Source of the DNA: Chara braunii
Lineage: Eukaryota > Streptophyta > Charophyceae > Charales > Characeae
DNA: 29,010 nucleotides
NCBI GenBank assembly: GCA_003427395.1
Contig: BFEA01000245.1
Coordinates: 1,311,025-1,340,034, forward strand
Direction: 5' to 3'
This document shows, piece by piece, positions 1 to 11,295 of this stretch. Every line of letters begins with the position of its first letter. Within the stretch, counting starts at the first letter, position 1. The translations under genes were made by a program, and so were the position numbers. The notes under the pieces were generated by a model. That model did no database searches. It had not been told where the DNA came from and saw only the letters and a list, made by a program, of their open reading frames with translations.

Positions 1-430
1 ATCCAATCGAAAATTTTTGAAAGTCATGATGAAGAAAGGTAGAGTTTTTTTTTCTTTGGTTGATGACGACGAATAACACCCTAAAAATAGTGATGATGAG
101 GATGATGGTGACGACCAACTCGCCTGCTGATATGAACGACAAACAAAGCGTTGAAGAGCATACATCTAATGATGACAAACTGATGATGATGATGATGATG
201 ATGGTAGTGATAAGAATGAGACAAAATGATGTTGTTGATCATACTAAAGAATAACACCTATGATTACAAAAGGATGATGATAATGATGATGATGATGTCG
301 GTGGTGATGATGATGATGATGATGATGCTCTGCGCCCTGTGATGACAACAGGATGATGATCGTGCTGATGACAACCACCTTTGATGATAACCTAATGATG
401 ATGATGATAGAGATGAGCAGCGCCCTATGA
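1..430. repeat. Degenerate GAT/ATG trinucleotide microsatellite
   Basis: The stretch is dominated by GAT/ATG triplets, with uninterrupted runs near 181-202, 281-297 and 304-327 and interrupted ones elsewhere. A 64-codon open frame at 60-254 is Met/Asp-rich only because the repeat period is three, so I do not regard it as a gene. I see nothing else here. Confidence 0.85.
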
Positions 431-594
431 TGACGAACTTCGCTTGCTCATCTATGATCTTCGATTCTTCGTCTTATTCTTTTGGAAAGTTATGTTCACG
501 ACAGATTGCTGGTTTTAGTCCCCTGATCTATTTTGTGTGCCTACTACTCTTTGTTTTTTCTCTCCTTCTCTTATCAAGCTATATCACTGATATT

Positions 595-639
<45 letters not shown>

Positions 640-1559
640 GGTATTTTTGCCATGAATGGTTGAATGCTTTAGCGAAGTTCCTATGAGTTCCTGAGGTTTT
701 GGCTTCATCGCCCCGTTAAGTTCAATTGGGTCTCGCGGGGACGAGCATCGTTGAATTTGAAAGGCCACAAGCTTTAGCAATCTTACCCACCCCTCTCCTT
801 TTTCGTGCTACCTAGCACCTGATGATGCATGATAAATTTTTGCTTATATATGATAATAAATTAATGTAAGAGTGCATTAGATTACATGATGATTGGAAAC
901 TGATGCATGTTGTGGTATCTACTTATTTCCGTGATTGGGTAACGGACTGATTAGGTGGGTGGAATCTGGTTTTTACTCGTGCCATGTGGACCAAACATTT
1001 CGATCCGACCGGGTGCTGACTTTTTGCACCCCCATCTCGGTCCTTCCCCTATAACGAGGAAAGGACACGTGTGTGCGAGTGGGGCGTACGAGAAGTCGTC
1101 GCCAAGATTGGCGGAAGATACTACTTCCCAACAGAGACGAGGTGTTTCGGATTTGTAGGCGCTGGTTTTGTCATTTTTGACACCCACTTTCACCCATATT
1201 CGCTATTGTTGCCTTTTAATGAGTTGATTGGCATCCCGTGGACGGCAGTGGCACCCCATTGGCCCAACACTCTATGCAACAAGTGTTGCCGCACAGAGCG
1301 CTACCGAAAAAATGGATTTCACTATCAGACACGTGGCGAAGACGAATGTAAGGAACGAGCGACCAAGCTGAGGCCCTCCACGTCGGACTCTGTGCTTTAT
1401 AACGAGCAACACCGGGATCTTATTCGAAAACGGGATCCCATGTGCGTTCCTTCACCCTTTCACTCTAAGAGACGGTCGGTAGCCCGGGCGAGAGTATAAA
1501 GATACTTTTTGGATTGAATGGATGTTTGAAAACAATCCATGCTTGTTTTCTTACCGACA
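431..1559 (+). mobile_element. LTR-like repeat, family A, copy 1
   Basis: This ~1.13-kb segment matches 26,007-27,176 along its whole length in the same orientation. The 3' 370 bases differ at about 53 positions (about 86% identity by hand count) with no indel. Both copies carry a (CT)n tract at the same relative place, and both can be bounded by TG at the start and CGACA or TGACA at the end, as expected for an LTR. A TATAAAG lies at 1495-1501 near the 3' end; the other copy has TACACAG there. A 50-base segment around 1080-1130 is missing from copy 2. Calling it an LTR is inference from the TG...CA ends and the shared leader downstream. No target-site duplication could be established. The 142-codon frame at 1071-1499 is probably fortuitous. 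Confidence 0.6.
599..635. repeat. (TC)n microsatellite inside LTR-A copy 1
   Basis: Pure TC dinucleotide run of 37 bases. The second LTR-A copy has a longer CT tract (about 90 bases, slightly interrupted) at the homologous position, so the array predates the duplication of the LTR and has changed length since. Confidence 0.95.
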
Positions 1560-1989
1560 ACAAAGACTCGTCGCAGGACCCCACCCTGTTAGACTTTTAA
1601 GTCTGAGTCCACCGTTCTGCGGGTCCCAGTTGGGTTCGCTCCGCCCACACTAATGCTCAGGGTGCGGAGCCATTCGTCATAGGGTCACCTCTACTCAGTG
1701 CTTTAAGATGGATGGGGGTGAGTCAATGAGCGAGTGAGCCTTGACATTGGGGATGTAGCTCAACTTTCTCGCTAGGTGGGTAGCTTCATTGATACCTCGC
1801 AAGTGTCCTTTCTTTTGATAAGGGACCGACAACCCTCCCCTTGCCCTCTCTTTCCACCAAGTGAGGTCGGAGTTCTTTCACTGTTCGTCCCCTGGCAACG
1901 TGACAAGTGAGTGGGCAAGGGTTAGTCACATGCCAAGATGGGTAAGGATGGTCTTTAAAGCACGGGAGAGGTAGACAAGAGGGAGTTGG

Positions 1990-2036
<47 letters not shown>

Positions 2037-2149
2037 AAAAAAAAAAATCCCAACACCCCTAATCAAAGCTTATCCCCTATACATCTTACCGTCTTGCGTA
2101 AGATCCTTCCTATGTAGCGCAATCCCATATTCCATTGAACATGGTATCG
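1560..2149. other. Unassigned stretch downstream of LTR-A copy 1
   Basis: No coding region is recognisable. The first ~60 bases weakly resemble the leader found after LTR-B copy 2 and LTR-A copy 2; the best block is GTCTGAGTCCAC near 1602-1613. The rest shows no similarity that I can see to other parts of the window until the (GA)n/poly-A tract at 1997-2047. Confidence 0.4.
1997..2047. repeat. (GA)n followed by poly-A
   Basis: About 36 bases of GA dinucleotides run directly into 16 A. A simple repeat ending in an A tract can mark the 3' end of a retroposed sequence, but no retroposon body is recognisable upstream, so I call only the simple repeat. Confidence 0.95.
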
Positions 2150-3394
2150 GTCAAACATGGTGGTGATGGAGGAAGAAGGTGTGAAGGTGCTTGACTATGG
2201 TAGATGGGTGAAGTTGGTAGAGGAGGAAAAAGGTGTGAAGCTACTAGGCTATGGTGGATGGGTGAAGGAGGTGGTGGAGGAAGAAGGCGTGAAGGTGTGT
2301 GGCTGGGGTGGATGGGTGAAGGAGGTGGAGGAGGAAGAAGGTGCGAAGGTGCTTGGCTATGGTGCATGGGTGAAGGAGGTGGTGGAGGAAGGTGTGAAGG
2401 TATTCGGCTATGGTGGATAGGTGAGGGAGGTGGTGGAGAGAGAAGGTGTGAAAGTGCTTGGCTATGGTGGATGGATGAAGGAGGTGGAGGTGGAAGGTGT
2501 GAAGATGTTTGGCTATGGTGGACGGGTGAACGAGGTGGTGGAGGAAAAAGGTGTAAAGGTACCCGGCTATGGTGGATGGGTGAGGGAGGTGGAGGAGGAA
2601 CAAGATGTAAAGGTACTTGGCTATGGTGAATAGGTGAAGGAGGTGGTGGATGAAGAAGGTGTGAAGGAACTTGGCTAAGGTGGATGGGTGAAGGAGGTCG
2701 AGGAGGAAGAAGGTGTGAAAGTACTTGGCTGTGATGGATGGGTGAAGGAGGTGGAGGAGTAAGAAGGTGTGCAGGTAATTGGCTATGATCGATGGGTGAA
2801 GGAGGTGGAGGAGTAAGAAGGTGTGAAGGTGTTTGGCTATGGTGGATAGGTGAAGGAGGTGGTGGAGTGAAGAAGGTGTGAAGGGGCTTGCCTAGGGTGG
2901 ATGGGTGAAGGAGGTAGAGGAGGAAGGTGTGAAGGTGTGAAGGTGTGAAGGTGCGTGGCGATGGTGGATGGGTGAAGGAGGTGGTGAAGGAAGAACGTGT
3001 AAAGGTACTCGACTATGGTGGATGGGTGAAGGAGGTGGTGGAGGAAGGTGTGAAGGTGTTTGTATGTGGTGGATGGATGAAGGAGCTGGAGGTGGAAGGT
3101 GTGAAGGTGTTTGGCTATGGTGGATAGGTGAAGGAGGTGGTGGAGGAAGAAGGTGTGAACGTACTCAACTATGGTGGATGAGTGAAGGAGGTGGAAGAGG
3201 AGGAAGGTGTGAGGGTACTTGGCTATGGTGGATGGGTGAAGGACGTGGTGGAGAAAGGAGGTGGTGGAGGAAGAAGGTGTGAAGGTAGTCGGCTATGGTG
3301 AATGGGTAAAGGAAGTGGTGGAGAAAAAAGGTGTGAAGGTGCTTGGGTATGGTGGATGGATGGAGGTGGAGGTGGAAAAAGGAGTGAACGTGGT
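2150..3394. repeat. 54-bp tandem minisatellite, about 23 units
   Basis: Anchoring on GATGGGTGAAGGAGGTGG gives unit starts at 2203, 2257, 2311, 2365, 2416, 2470, 2521, 2575, 2629, 2683, 2737, 2791, 2845, 2900, 2967, 3021, 3072, 3123, 3177, 3231, 3301 and 3355. Spacing is 54, sometimes 51, with irregular steps of 55, 67 and 70 in the right half. Because 54 and 51 are multiples of three, long frames stay open on both strands (for example 2204-2629 plus, 2244-2603 minus). One plus frame reads as a Gly/Glu/Val-rich 18-residue repeat around WVKEV..GVKV.GYGG, but it meets recurrent TAG (GGATAG) and TAA codons. I treat this as a minisatellite and not as a gene. Confidence 0.9.
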
Positions 3395-4174
3395 TCCTAA
3401 GCTTCTGGTTTCTTCCTTCCTACGTTACCCTAACGTTTGAACCATCAGAAAACTTGCGCAATTCAAACTTCCAATAGGGACTTGGACTTTTCAAAACACA
3501 GACTTACAAAAAAAGAAACTAAGATCCTGAAAAACTTGGATTTGCGAATTTTCCCGTTTTGTTAATTTTGTTAATGGACGGGGAGTCAAAAAACTCAGAT
3601 TTGTGTTTGCTAGCCTAAACGACATCAGATGGTCTTGTAACTTCGCAGACCCTCTGTCTATACCCTACTGACGACCATCCTAAAATTGGGTCTGATTTCA
3701 TTGTCGTTTGCCCCTACTTATCTGTTCCAGGCACCGCCCGAGGCTCTAGGTGAATAGTGCAGAGAAGTATGTCGTATGTCAAGTCTCAGGCCCCATATCC
3801 CTTGTTTGGCGGAGTTTGTTTTCGACACACCTGGGTCACATTGGTTCGTTGGTCATACCGGTCTTTGCCCTGGGGGTTGGATAACGGTTCTCAGCAGCAA
3901 CCGCAATTAAGAACTTAGTTAGGGACTCAGGGATGAGTAGCAATTGTGGCAGTTTCATTACCTTTATTAGCAGAAGTAGATGTTGCAGTTGCAGTCCTCT
4001 ACCTACTCTCCCTTCTTGTACTCAATTAGAGCACGGGGGGGAGGGGGTGAAGCGATGTTCAAATAAAGCACAGGGGGTGAAGAGACATTCAAATAGAGCA
4101 AGGGGGGGGAACTATTACAAATACACAGCCCTACCATGCACATTCAACAGGTGAGGACATCTACGAGTGAGGCG
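3395..4174. other. Unassigned sequence between two tandem arrays
   Basis: No protein family, RNA gene or element end is recognisable. The only structure I see is a short G-rich direct repeat at about 4026-4112, in which a unit AGAGCA(C/A)nGGGGG...TTCAAAT recurs about 2.5 times at 30-38-base spacing. The 73-codon frame at 3933-4154 runs through that repeat and is not credible. Confidence 0.5.
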
Positions 4175-6490
4175 AAACATAATTTTCGCGAAGAATTGAC
4201 AAGATGCACAATTTATAGTAGACCAGTCCCCCACATATGACTAGTACAGTTGAAACCCAAGTAGCGGATTTACAACTAAGTGAGGAAATGAACAAATGCA
4301 TAAAGGAAAACAACCCACAACAATAGAATGAACAAAGTTACAAGTTGCGATTTATACCCAAGTCAAGAATTGAAGAAACAATAGGGGGAGAGTATGAGAA
4401 ACTCACTCCCAAGCTTGAAAACACACAAGTGAAAATGACGATTTATATCTAAGTGAGTGAATGGAGAACACGAACGAAAAAAAATTACAATACCAAAATG
4501 AACAAAGTTACAAGTTGTATTTATACCCAAGTGAAGAATTGGAAAAAACATGGGAGGAAAGCAAGAGAAACTCACCCCTAAGCTTGAAAACACACGAGTG
4601 AAAGTAACTGTTTATATCTAAGTGACAAAATTGACAAACGCACGAAGGAGAAGAGCTCACAACACTAGAATGAACAAACTTTCAAGTTGCGATTTACACC
4701 CAAGTAAAGAATTGAAGAAAACATGGAGGTCACGCATGAAAAGACAAAGTACAAAATAGCGATTTACAATGGAGTGGGAAAATGCACAAAGCATGAGAAA
4801 ATGATGACTACAACACTAGAACGAGCAAAAACTAAAGTAGCGATTTACACCAAGTGAATAATTGCACAAAAGATTGAAAAAGACTGAGTGAAACTCACTC
4901 CTTAGCATAGAAACACAAAGTACAAAATAGCGATTTACAATGGAGAGGGAAACGAACATGCATGAAGGAGAACAACTCACAACACTAGAATGGACAAAGT
5001 TACAAGTTACGATTTGCACCCAAGTGAAAAATATGAGAAAACATGGAGGAAGAGTAAGAAAAATTTACTCCCAAGCATGAAAACACAAACTACACACTAG
5101 CGATTTACAATGGAGTGGAAAAATGAACAAAGCATAAGGAAATGATGACTACAACACTAGAATGAGCAAAAACTAAAGTAACGATTTACACCCAAGTGAA
5201 TAGTTGGACAAAAGATGGAGAAAGAGTGAATGAAACTCACTTCCAAGCTTGAAAACACAAAGTACAAAGTAGCGATTTACAATAAGAGTGGAAAAATTGA
5301 CAAAGCATGACAAAATGATGACTACAACACTAAAATGCGTAAAAACTAAAACAACGATTTACTCCCAAGTGAAGAGTTCGATAAAAATCGAGAAAATGTA
5401 AGTGAAATTCACACTCACGCATTGAAACACAAAATAGAATGTAGCGATTCACAGGGGAGTGAGAAAATTGACAAAGCATAAGGAAATGAGGATTAAAATA
5501 TTAGAATGAGTAAGAACTAAAGCAACGACATACTCTCAAGTGAAGATTTTGACAAAAGATGCAGAAAGAGTGAGTGAAATACACCCCTAAGCATGAAAAC
5601 AAAAAATACGAAGTAGTGATTTACAATGGAGTGGGAAAATGGACAAAGCATGAGGAAATGATGACTACAACACTAGAATGAGCAAAAACTAAAGCAGCGA
5701 TTTGCACCCAAGTGAAAAATTAAATAAAAGATAGAGCAAGAGTGAGTGAAACTTACTCCCAAGCATGAAAACACAAAGTACAAAGTAGCGATTTACAAAG
5801 GAGTGAGAAAAAAATTATCAAAGCAGAAGGAAATGATGACTACAACAATAGAATAAGCAAAAAATGAAGTAGTGATTTACTTTCAAGTCAAGAATTACAC
5901 AAAAGATAGATAAAGAGTGAGTGAAACGTACTCCCAATAATAGAAACACAAAATACAAAGTAACGATTAACAATAGAGTGAGAAAATTGACAAAGCATGA
6001 AGAAATGATAACTACATCAATAGAATGAGCAAGAATTAAAGTAGCGATTTACACCCAAGTGAAGAATTAGAGAAAAGATTGAGAAAGAGTGAGTGAAACT
6101 CACTTACAAGCATGAAAACATAAAGTACAAGGTAACAATTTATAATAGAGTGAGAAAATAGACAAAGCATGAGGAAATGATGACTACAACACTAAAATGA
6201 GCGAGAATTAAAGTAGCGATTTACACCTAAGTGAATAATTCGACAAAAGATGAAGAAAGAGTGCATGAAACTTATTCCCAAGCATGGAAACACAAAGTAC
6301 AAAGTAGCGATTTACAAAGGAGTAAGAAAATTGACAAAGCATGAGGAGATGATGACTACAACACTAGAGTGAGTTAGACATAAAGTAGCGATTTACACCC
6401 TAGTGAAGATTTGGACAAAAGACGGAGAAAGAGTGAGTGAAACTCACTCATAAGCATGAAAATACAAAGTAGAAAATACTGGTTTATAGT
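4175..6490. repeat. ~172-bp satellite with dimeric substructure, about 13 units
   Basis: The anchor GCGATTTACACCCAAGTGAA (degenerate) recurs near 4347, 4515, 4689, 4840, 5009, 5181, 5353, 5525, 5697, 5872, 6043, 6216 and 6388, mostly 171-173 bases apart. Each unit contains two related half-units. One of ~91 bases begins GCGATTTACACCCAAGTG and carries GTGAAACTCACTCCCAAGC. One of ~81 bases begins GCGATTTACAATGGAGTG and carries GATGACTACAACACTAGAAT. The array is A-rich and has no open frame of interest. The left quarter (about 4175-4700) is more divergent and keeps TTTATATCTAAGTGA in the second half-unit. Confidence 0.9.
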
Positions 6491-7104
6491 GGAGTGAGGA
6501 AATAACTAATATAGAGACAACCTCTAGTGGAAAAGCTACTTCTGACTTTCCCCATACTTAGTATGATAGTCATAAAAAAAAAAAAAAAAGGAGGGAAGAA
6601 GAGAAGGAGGAGATAGAGCGAAGGGGGAGCAGGGAAGAATGGAGGAAAGTTGGAAAAAACAAAAAAAAATAGAGGATGGTGAAGAAGAAAAAGAAGAAGA
6701 AGAAGAAGAAGAGGAAGGTAATAAAGAAAGGGAACACCTTCTCCTTTTTCCACTCATCTCCTCTAGTGTCTTGAAATTGAGATATCCATCTTGATGAAGC
6801 TTCACTTCTCTTTGCACACCTGTTGCCCAGCTATGACTTTCTTCTTCGTCAAACCCTCATCATTCTTTCTTTCCAAGTCTTTCCCTGATTATGACAAACT
6901 CCTGTCACTAAGGTTATGGAGTCCTTCCCTCTAGGAGGGCTAAAAGAGTCCCTACTAGCCTTTCTCTCTTCCACACAGCCTGAGGGTTATGGCGGATCAC
7001 TCCCCTAGGGTGACACTGCCTCTACTAGCCTAAGTAACTCCCCTCCCTACCCTAGTGTTTTCTTCAAGCTCCCAAGCTGGCAGCGGTCCCCCTCCTCTCA
7101 CTCC
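6491..7104. other. Poly-A / polypurine stretch and unassigned sequence
   Basis: A run of A at about 6571-6587 is followed by an almost pure purine (GA/AAG-rich) tract to about 6745, giving spurious Ser/Leu/Phe-rich frames on the minus strand. From 6745 to 7104 I recognise nothing. Confidence 0.6.
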
Positions 7105-7952
7105 GGTTGATTATAATGCTCTCTTGGGCTCAAACGAGCAGCATGTACTTGCCTTCTGCACAAGCGGCGGGCTGCTTCCCCAACTTATATAGGTTGGGCA
7201 CATCACTTTGGCTAGACCATAGGCCTCTCCATGTGCTCCATGGTCAACCGAGATACCCCCAAAGTTTTTCCTCACTACTAGGTCTCTCCAGGGGCACTTG
7301 GATTTTTTTTTGGCCAAGTACATGCAGTCCGAGCGGTTGGTACCAACTCGGACTGCCTCTAAAGCCTCCTCATGCCTCATTTTCATTTTCAGATGTTGCC
7401 CCTTGTGTCCGAATATTCAAGGGGCAGCCCTACTTGAAAGATAAATGTCTTATGGTTTTTTTTTTCTCGATTTTCTTTAGTCTCCCCCCAATTTGAGTAG
7501 GCCGAGGCATTTTTCTTATATCTCGGTCCACTTTCAGCATTGGATATGGCTGAGATCCAAGGCCAGCATTAATCCGAGCTACCCCAGAGTGGTCCTTGCT
7601 TAAGATTTGATCCTCGTGGCTCATTTTTTTAATTTTTGATGCATTTTTGGCCAAATGTACTATTTCGTTTTTTTCTTTATTTCGCTTCTTTTCATTTTAG
7701 GATGCCAACTCATTCCGTAGTTCGTCGTTTGGGTTGGCCTCATGAAAAACAGCTATATCACCTCCTCTATGAATTTGGATCTCATATCTTAGATCCATGC
7801 TCAAAAAAAAAAAACGGTCCACTCTATTTCGTTTTTTCTTTGATTTTTTTCTTTTTAATCAAAATATTGTCAAGATAATGTCCCAAGGGCCTTATCTCCT
7901 TACTTCGAATTGATCTCCACTAAATCCGGAGTGATGAGGTGATAGTAGGGAA
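7105..7952. other. Unassigned sequence with LTR-B-like dyad
   Basis: No gene is recognisable; the 129-codon frame at 7107-7496 resembles no family known to me. At 7325-7355 there is an interrupted inverted repeat, CAGTCCGAG ... TCGGACTG, around the perfect 12-base palindrome GTTGGTACCAAC. TCTCGGTCC occurs again at 7521-7529. The same words recur throughout LTR-B immediately downstream, so this may be part of a further, diverged LTR-B-type element. I could not align it convincingly. Confidence 0.4.
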
Positions 7953-9150
7953 ATGTCAGTCCCTACTGTGCTAGTCCCAACTGGCCGACAAATTCTCTTC
8001 CACTTTTTTCTCCCCCTTTGTTTCATTCTCCTTTTTTTTTTTTCTCTTTTTTCTTTGTTTTCTTTTATTTCTGATGTGACAAGTATCAAGCAACTGCGAA
8101 TTTTTTTTCTAGGTCATGGATCTTGATCTAGATCTAGATTTAGATCAAGGGGCTATCCATTGTTTCTCAGATCACAATAATGAAGCCCTCACAATCATGG
8201 AGGCTCCATTTCGTCTCCGTTAGCCTCAATTTTTTACCGTTCTTGCTCAGATTGTTCCTTAACAACCTATTTTCTGCATAGAGCTCATTGAGACTCTATT
8301 TTCTCATGCCTTGCTAGTCCGAGATATCTCGGACTGCAAGGTAGGTTTCCCATCATCATTTATTTCCCCCTTTGCATCCAAACTTCTTCTACATTAACCC
8401 CACTCATGTTTGCATTAGCGGTTGTTAATATTTCCCACCGTTTATATCTTAATCTTGATGGTGTTACTTGCTTTATGTGTTTACCCTTCACGTAGTGCAC
8501 ACAGTTCCCCTAGGACAACTCAAGTCGCCGCCACTCATCCCATAGTAGTTCAATTTTCTAGTACAGTCGGTAGTTCCGCCTACACGTGTCTCAATTTTTC
8601 ATTATTTTTACGTGGGTCTATCTAATCCCCTGCATCGTTCCCGATTATGTCTCATTTTTTATTTGGGACTTCCTAGTCCCAAATAACACAATCTCTCCTT
8701 TTCGTGCATCTCAAGTGCATCGATTATTCCCGGTCGCGAGATCCTCATCACTTGTTTGTCATTTACCGTCTCCACTTGCTTCATGTTTGAGACACTTCTT
8801 TCGAGTGTTTTGAATGTGCTAAGGCTCATTTTTCGTTGGCCTTGGAAACCCATGCAGTCTGCTGTTTCTCGGAGTCCAGCAGTGACCATTTTCTAGTTTC
8901 ATTGCCTCACAATTTGCCTCAAACTGAAATAAAATGAACCGGCTCATTTTCAATTGCATCTGGACTCAATATTGGTCTCGAATGTACTTGAAACATGTGT
9001 TTATCTCCCGTCTTGTAATCTGTTGTATCTCGGTTGCATGAGGTCTTGATTTTTTTTAATTTTCTCAATAGAATTAAGAGAAAACCAAGATACTTTGTAA
9101 CCAATTTACCCTATGATGAATCTGGTCACGAATATATCTCTCAAGTGACC
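7953..9150 (+). mobile_element. LTR-like repeat, family B, copy 1 (3' truncated)
   Basis: It begins TGTCAGTCCCTACTGTGCTA and is collinear with the first ~1.2 kb of 9212-11295: matching purine/pyrimidine tracts, the TCCGAGATATCTCGGACT dyad, a run ending near GGTCACGAATATATCTC, and a shared TTGTATCTCGGTTGCATG-type word. It stops at about 9150, where a 40-base poly-T precedes copy 2, and lacks the last ~900 bases of copy 2. Copies 1 and 2 therefore lie head to tail. No protein is encoded. Confidence 0.6.
8316..8335. repeat. Perfect 20-bp palindrome in LTR-B copy 1
   Basis: AGTCCGAGATATCTCGGACT is its own reverse complement over all 20 bases. The aligned place in copy 2 (9576-9593) keeps a 12-base perfect core, CGAGATATCTCG (9579-9590). 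The minus-strand copy 3 retains only a decayed form. Confidence 0.95.
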
Positions 9151-9166
9151 GTTTTTTATCGTCAAT

Positions 9167-9168
<2 letters not shown>

Positions 9169-9208
<40 letters not shown>
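9169..9208. repeat. Poly-T tract, 40 bases
   Basis: An uninterrupted run of 40 T lies exactly between LTR-B copy 1 and copy 2. Copy 3 (minus strand) also has an A/T-rich homopolymer region just outside its corresponding end (28,970-29,010), so poly-T may be part of, or a preferred neighbour of, the family. Confidence 0.95.
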
Positions 9209-9211
9209 CCC

Positions 9212-11295
9212 CCACAAGTCCCTACTATGTTAGTCCCTATTGACGGTCAACTCACTCACTCCTTCTCCTCCTCTTTTGTTTCATTCTCCCTTCTTTTTTT
9301 CTTCTTTTTCTTTTATTTTATTTTATTTCCTGATATGTCAAGTGTCAACTACCTGTTGAGACTTTTTGTAGGCCCTACATCTTAATGTAGGCCTAGATCA
9401 TGCCAAAGGGGCAGTCCGTTAATTCTCGGACTACAATTATAGCACCCCCTCAGTCATGAGCGTCTTATTTTGTCATCTTTTGCTCCAAACTATGACCCTT
9501 TTTACTCCGATTCTCTTTTGGTAGCTTATTTTTCTCATTGGGTCTCTCAAGGCTCTAGTTTATCTAGTATGGCTGGTTCGAGATATCTCGGACTACAGTC
9601 CACATCCACCTTCCACATTTCTTTCCTTTTTTCCCTTTTGTGGCTCTCACGTTTGCTCCCACTAGTATTTGCACTAGTGGTGCTAATATTTTGAGCGATT
9701 AGATTTTGATCTGGACGGTGTCGTTTTCTTGTATTATGCATTCCCCATGATGCCTCATACTTTCCTTGGGACATCCCAATTCCCCGACGCTTATCTTGTA
9801 CTAGTCCCCGACACTAGTCCCGCTGATGGTCTCGCCGGTCTCGGTGTCAATTAATGATTGTTTGTATTTGAACCCACGTGGTCCCCGACATCACCCCACA
9901 TGCCATCTCAATTTTAATTGAGACTCCCTAGTGCCCGACAGTCCCGATCTCCTTCGCTCCATGTGTCTCAAGCGTGTCAATTATTCTTGGTCGTGTGATC
10001 TTGATATCGCGGTCGTCGTTCAACGTCGTAATTTGGTCTTCATGCTCGGGGTCCTCTTTTCTAGTGTCGTGCGGTCGTCAAGGTTCAATTTCTCACGTCC
10101 TTGATACTCACTTGTAGTTTGTTACATCTCGGAATGCAATGGTAACCTTTTTCCTAGTCCCATTGCCCCCACACTTGCCTCGAACTGAAACAAAATGAAG
10201 TGGCACATCCCCAAGTGCATCCGGACCCAATATTGGTTTCGCATGTGCTTGAAACATGTGTTTGCTTTACTTTTTCTGGTCCGTTGTATCTCGGTTTTCC
10301 TCCTTGATTTTTCTTGATTTGAATTTTGAAAATAAAAAATAATCAATATATTTTGTAACCGTTTTATCCTAGGATGAATTCGCTCACAGAATGTATCTAG
10401 AAGATGTGTTTTTTCTTGTCCTAGGTATCCGTTTCTGGCTGTTTTTATCCCAACTACATCTCCTCTTGCTGTTGTCTTGTTCAAGGCATCTAGGCCTCTT
10501 TTCGGAAGGGGCAAGTTGGCCATGATATGTCGACTTGCCCTTTTTCCACTCCCACACTCTCCTACTTCTCGCATTCTCCCTCTAGGTCATTTTCTCCTCA
10601 CCTTTGCTAACCGTTTTACTCTGGATCAAACTAGGATCTCATTTTTCAGGTCCAGCGTACCTGGGCCTTCCACATTCAAGGCCCTTATGATCCGTTGTAT
10701 CTCTTTTAAGCCTCTTATCAATTTGAAGGCCTATAAGTCTTCAACTTGAAGTTTTCTCCCTCTTTTTCTAGCCCTTTTTGTTTTGGATCTCAATGCCAGT
10801 TATTTTTCCTGTTACCTTGCCCGGACACTTGCTTAAGTGGTGCCTAGTAGTCATTTTTGTGTCCTCCCTGCTTGGTCCATGGTCCTTAGGTTTTTCATAT
10901 GCCAAATTCAAGTGGCCCCTTGGTCATATGCTACGGTCTCATGTGCCGATGTCAAGGCACTATTTTCCTTGGCGTCGTTGGCCCCTCTTCTTCCAGTGGT
11001 ACTCGACATTCAAGTTACTTTTTTTTCTCGCGGTCCTCCTTTTTCACGAAGGAGAGTCGCCTTTTCTAATTTTTTTGTAGTCTTTTGCCGACCTCAATTA
11101 CACAGTTTATTCCTGATTCTATGACTTTGGGGATCTTGAGTCTCCTCTTGGTCTTAGGCACCGACAATCATGTCTTAATCCTTCATCCTTTCTGTCTCTT
11201 TGCCTCCTTACTCCAGATTCCTCTGTCGTGCACATCTTAGTCATATATCACGTCTCAAGGGTTAGGACTTTATTCGGAACCCATGGGTCCCGACA
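9212..11295 (+). mobile_element. LTR-like repeat, family B, copy 2 (longest)
   Basis: About 2.08 kb. It starts near AAGTCCCTACTATGTTAGTC and ends ACCCATGGGTCCCGACA at 11,295. The reverse complement of 27,713-28,955 ends in the same way (GGGACCCACCGGTCCCGACA), fixing this end. The segment directly precedes the gypsy leader and gag, consistent with a 5' LTR of that element. Several TCTCGGA-type dyads lie inside (9412-9433, 9576-9593, 10121-10138, 10279-10294). A short GTCCC/CCGGT-rich stretch at 9780-9850 corresponds to the expanded minisatellite of copy 3. The open frames 10122-10574 (minus) and 10778-11080 (plus) resemble nothing known to me and are probably fortuitous. Confidence 0.6.

Noticed and set aside
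1745-1810. GGGGATGTAGCTCAA, which resembles the 5' end and A box of a plant tRNA-Ala
   Set aside because: No anticodon arm, T arm or acceptor complement follows. The nearest GGGTTCG-type B-box-like word lies upstream instead of downstream.
2204-2629. 141-codon Gly/Glu/Trp-rich ORF
   Set aside because: It is one of several frames kept open by the 54-bp tandem repeat.
4175-6490. CRISPR-like array
   Set aside because: The conserved words are not short identical repeats separated by unrelated spacers. The whole ~172-bp unit is conserved, and the context is eukaryotic.
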